A stretch of DNA of 53,982 bases from JBLIRR01 sp049472395 (GTDB lineage: Bacteria > SZUA-182 > DTGQ01 > JBLIRR01): the NCBI GenBank assembly GCA_049472395.1, contig JBLIRR010000042.1, forward strand, positions 1-53,982, in the 5' to 3' direction. A program made the translations under genes and the position numbers. The notes under the pieces were generated by a model. That model had not been told where the DNA came from, did no database searches, and saw only the letters and a list, made by a program, of their open reading frames with translations. This document shows positions 52,201 to 53,982 of the stretch, in pieces. How positions within the stretch are numbered: position 1 is the stretch's first letter; each line of letters opens with the position of its first letter.

Positions 52201-52617
52201 ATGAAAAATATTATTAGAAATATACCAATACTTTCTGGAATAATCTTATTATCTTTCACGTTTTTCATCCCCTTGGCTCATGCACAGTATTATTATCCGC
52301 TGATCTATACTACTCCATTTATCCCCTATACATATTATCCTTCTGGATATGGTACACGAATCGCTGCAACTCCCCTTCTTTTAACGCCAACTCTTTTGCC
52401 CACTACATTGAGCACGACCTCAACGATTCTCCCCTCCACTACCTTGCTAACCACAACTCTTTTGCCTAAAATTTCCTTAACTACATCAGCTCTTCTAGCC
52501 GCCTCCCTGACCACACCGGCTCTTATTCCCACTACATCAGCCTCACTTACCGCGCTTCTATTAGCAACCGGCGGAGGAGGTTATTTAACGACTCTTGCTC
52601 TTCTCGGCATAATTTAA
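52201..52617 (+). CDS. exported Thr/Leu/Pro-rich low-complexity protein
   Basis: 138 residues with signal peptide (about 1-29, ending AHAQ). The mature protein starts Tyr/Pro-rich (YYYPLIYTTPFIPYTYYPSG) and continues as Thr/Leu/Ser repeats of the type TTLLPT/TTSALL, closing with GGGGYLTTLALLGII. This is a probable surface or matrix polypeptide with no known domain. GAAAGGAAGAG precedes ATG. A strong terminator follows 50 bp on. Confidence 0.6.
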   Translation: MKNIIRNIPILSGIILLSFTFFIPLAHAQYYYPLIYTTPFIPYTYYPSGYGTRIAATPLLLTPTLLPTTLSTTSTILPSTTLLTTTLLPKISLTTSALLAASLTTPALIPTTSASLTALLLATGGGGYLTTLALLGII

Positions 52618-52669
52618 GAGGGACAAATGTAAAGCAAAGGTTAAAGGGCCAAAAGGATGGCAATAATAG

Positions 52670-52705
52670 TGCGGGACAGGATATGTATTCTGCCCCGCAT
52701 TTTTA
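52670..52705 (+). terminator. intrinsic terminator
   Basis: TGCGGGACAG (52670-52679) pairs with CTGCCCCGCA (52690-52699) with one mismatch, followed by TTTTT. Confidence 0.85.
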
Positions 52706-52812
52706 CATAATTTATACTACATTGAATTTACTAAGAAAAAATTTTTATACATGATTGAGATTCATTAGCCTATACACTATCGAAAACTGAGAGTGCACAA
52801 GATTACAAGTGA

Positions 52813-52840
52813 TTTACATTGCATATTGATTTATTATAAT
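52813..52840 (+). promoter_or_regulatory. sigma-70 promoter of the last kinase gene
   Basis: TTTACA (52813-52818), 16-bp spacer, TATAAT (52835-52840), about 60 nt before the start codon. The rest of 52706-52902 is AT-rich with no gene. Confidence 0.55.
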
Positions 52841-52902
52841 ATGCTAATATATAATATAATATTATATTAATTTTAGAAATTAAAAATATTTTTGGCAAGA
52901 AT

Positions 52903-53982
52903 ATGACAATAGGGAAAAAGTTGACATTGGGATTTACAACAATCGCCTTGTTGATGGTATGTGTTGGGGCTCTTTTTATTTACCAAATTATCTCTATGCA
53001 AGCTATTACGCAAAGAGATATATACAAGAGTTTTTTTATCCTTAATAGTTCCTGGGAATTAATGGAAACTATCGAGCATCAACAAATGGCGGCAGACCGT
53101 TACCTTTTTTTAAGAGAATCCTTAGACGAAAATAGGGCTAATTATCATTATGAAAAGCATCGTTTTATTAGAGTATATGATAAATTCCATACAGAGGCTG
53201 GTGAACATATTAAACAGTGGTTAGAAGAATTTTACCAAAAGGTACTCACATATAACTTAATAATCGAAGAGGTATTTGCTCAGCATGAGCAAGGAAGAGA
53301 GCTCACAACACTCGTAAGAAGAATAAAAGAAGCTGAAACCATAGAGGAGGAGGCACATAAGATTTTATGGAAAATTATTAAGCACGTCCAAAATGAACAT
53401 GTGGAGCCGGCAAAAGTGGACATTGCCGACAAAATTAATTCAACAATACGAATAACCTTGGTCAGCGTGATTGCTTCTTTACTTTTGGCTATCGGACTTG
53501 GTATCTATCTTACCCGTTCCATCGCCGGACCTATTACTAAATTAAAGGACACGATCAGTGCAATCGGACACGGAAATTTTGACGCACAGGTTAATATTAC
53601 TTCCACGGATGAAATAGGAATTTTAGCAGACGCCTTTAATCAGATGCTCAGCGACCTGAAGAAATCTCACACTGATTTGGAAAATGTTATGGCTGGCCTT
53701 GAGGAGCGTGTAAAAGAAAGGACTGCGGAACTCACGAAAAGCCAGCTCGCCATGTCCAAAATGATTAAGGACCTGGACAGGCAAGCGCAGGAATTAAGGG
53801 ATGCGCAAGATAAGCTTGTTCGTTCGGAAAAGTTAGCAGCCATAGGCCAATTGGCATCGAGCGTTGCGCATGAACTGAGAAATCCCTTAGGCGTCATGAA
53901 AAATATTGTGTATTATTTTAATATGCTGCAATGGGATAAAGAGAACCTGGATATTAAGGATATTATGGAAAATTTATCCATT
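52903..53982 (+). CDS. membrane sensor histidine kinase, cut by window end
   Basis: At least 360 residues, open to the last base. TM1 at about 8-30, a helical periplasmic domain (35-185, four-helix-bundle-like with EHQQMAADRYLFLRESL), TM2 at about 188-208, HAMP (TRSIAGPITKLKDTISAI), a long coiled coil, and the start of HisKA with phospho-acceptor His in SSVAHELRNPLGVMK. The ATPase domain must lie beyond the window. ATG at 52903 lacks a clear ribosome site. Confidence 0.88.
   Translation, partial: MTIGKKLTLGFTTIALLMVCVGALFIYQIISMQAITQRDIYKSFFILNSSWELMETIEHQQMAADRYLFLRESLDENRANYHYEKHRFIRVYDKFHTEAGEHIKQWLEEFYQKVLTYNLIIEEVFAQHEQGRELTTLVRRIKEAETIEEEAHKILWKIIKHVQNEHVEPAKVDIADKINSTIRITLVSVIASLLLAIGLGIYLTRSIAGPITKLKDTISAIGHGNFDAQVNITSTDEIGILADAFNQMLSDLKKSHTDLENVMAGLEERVKERTAELTKSQLAMSKMIKDLDRQAQELRDAQDKLVRSEKLAAIGQLASSVAHELRNPLGVMKNIVYYFNMLQWDKENLDIKDIMENLSI

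Overview
The window is an AT-rich stretch from a Gram-negative bacterium. Support for this: an outer-membrane beta-barrel, many Sec signal peptides, two sigma-54 enhancer-binding regulators, multihaem cytochromes c and a NuoE/NuoF/NuoG-type redox operon. The lifestyle looks anaerobic or facultative. I cannot place the organism; a deltaproteobacterial-like or candidate-phylum lineage fits. TAA, TAG and TGA all end genes here, so the code is the standard one. I saw no rRNA, tRNA, CRISPR array or intact insertion sequence.

Left region (1-23.5 kb): a decayed GAF sensor fragment, an orphan MreB paralogue and a GH13 enzyme, then a very large secreted alpha-2-macroglobulin. The only interruption of that gene is an in-frame TGA exactly at the thioester cysteine codon. 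It is followed at the expected distance by a perfect 7-bp stem with a GGU loop. The simplest reading is selenocysteine in the thioester motif, and this is the most important observation in the window. Next come an LCAT-like hydrolase, a GH46-like/peptidoglycan-binding protein, an outer-membrane barrel, a MEDS-PAS histidine kinase with its response regulator, a large exported protein, a cytochrome with up to eight haems, a Gly/Tyr-rich exported protein and a DUF2294-like protein.

Middle region (23.6-48.7 kb): this block is bracketed by what look like the 5' end (23559-23627) and 3' end (about 48745-48940) of one GTP-type PEP carboxykinase gene, both on the plus strand and in order. The block may therefore have replaced the middle of that gene. 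It holds (i) gdhA behind two small tandem paralogues, with a consensus sigma-54 promoter and an adjacent NtrC-type regulator/sensor pair; (ii) a redox operon: a receiver/NuoG-like fusion whose phospho-Asp is Glu, a cytochrome b, a hexahaem cytochrome c, NuoF and a ferredoxin-NuoE fusion; (iii) an orphan ATP synthase c subunit with a coiled-coil partner; (iv) a LmbE deacetylase, ACP, acyl-CoA ligase and left-handed beta-helix cassette; (v) exported proteins including a BsuPI protease-inhibitor domain and an LVIVD propeller; (vi) an aminotransferase, a homocitrate-synthase-like enzyme and a cupin regulator.

Right region (48.7-54 kb): more exported low-complexity proteins, a PAS/sigma-54 activator and the start of another sensor kinase cut by the window end.

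Recurring themes are secreted Pro/aromatic/Gly-rich proteins, secreted protease-inhibitor folds, an orphan Shine-Dalgarno element 50-85 nt upstream of several exported-protein genes, and gene remnants (GAF, permease, PEPCK, AlkD, a second macroglobulin 3' end) that point to active rearrangement.
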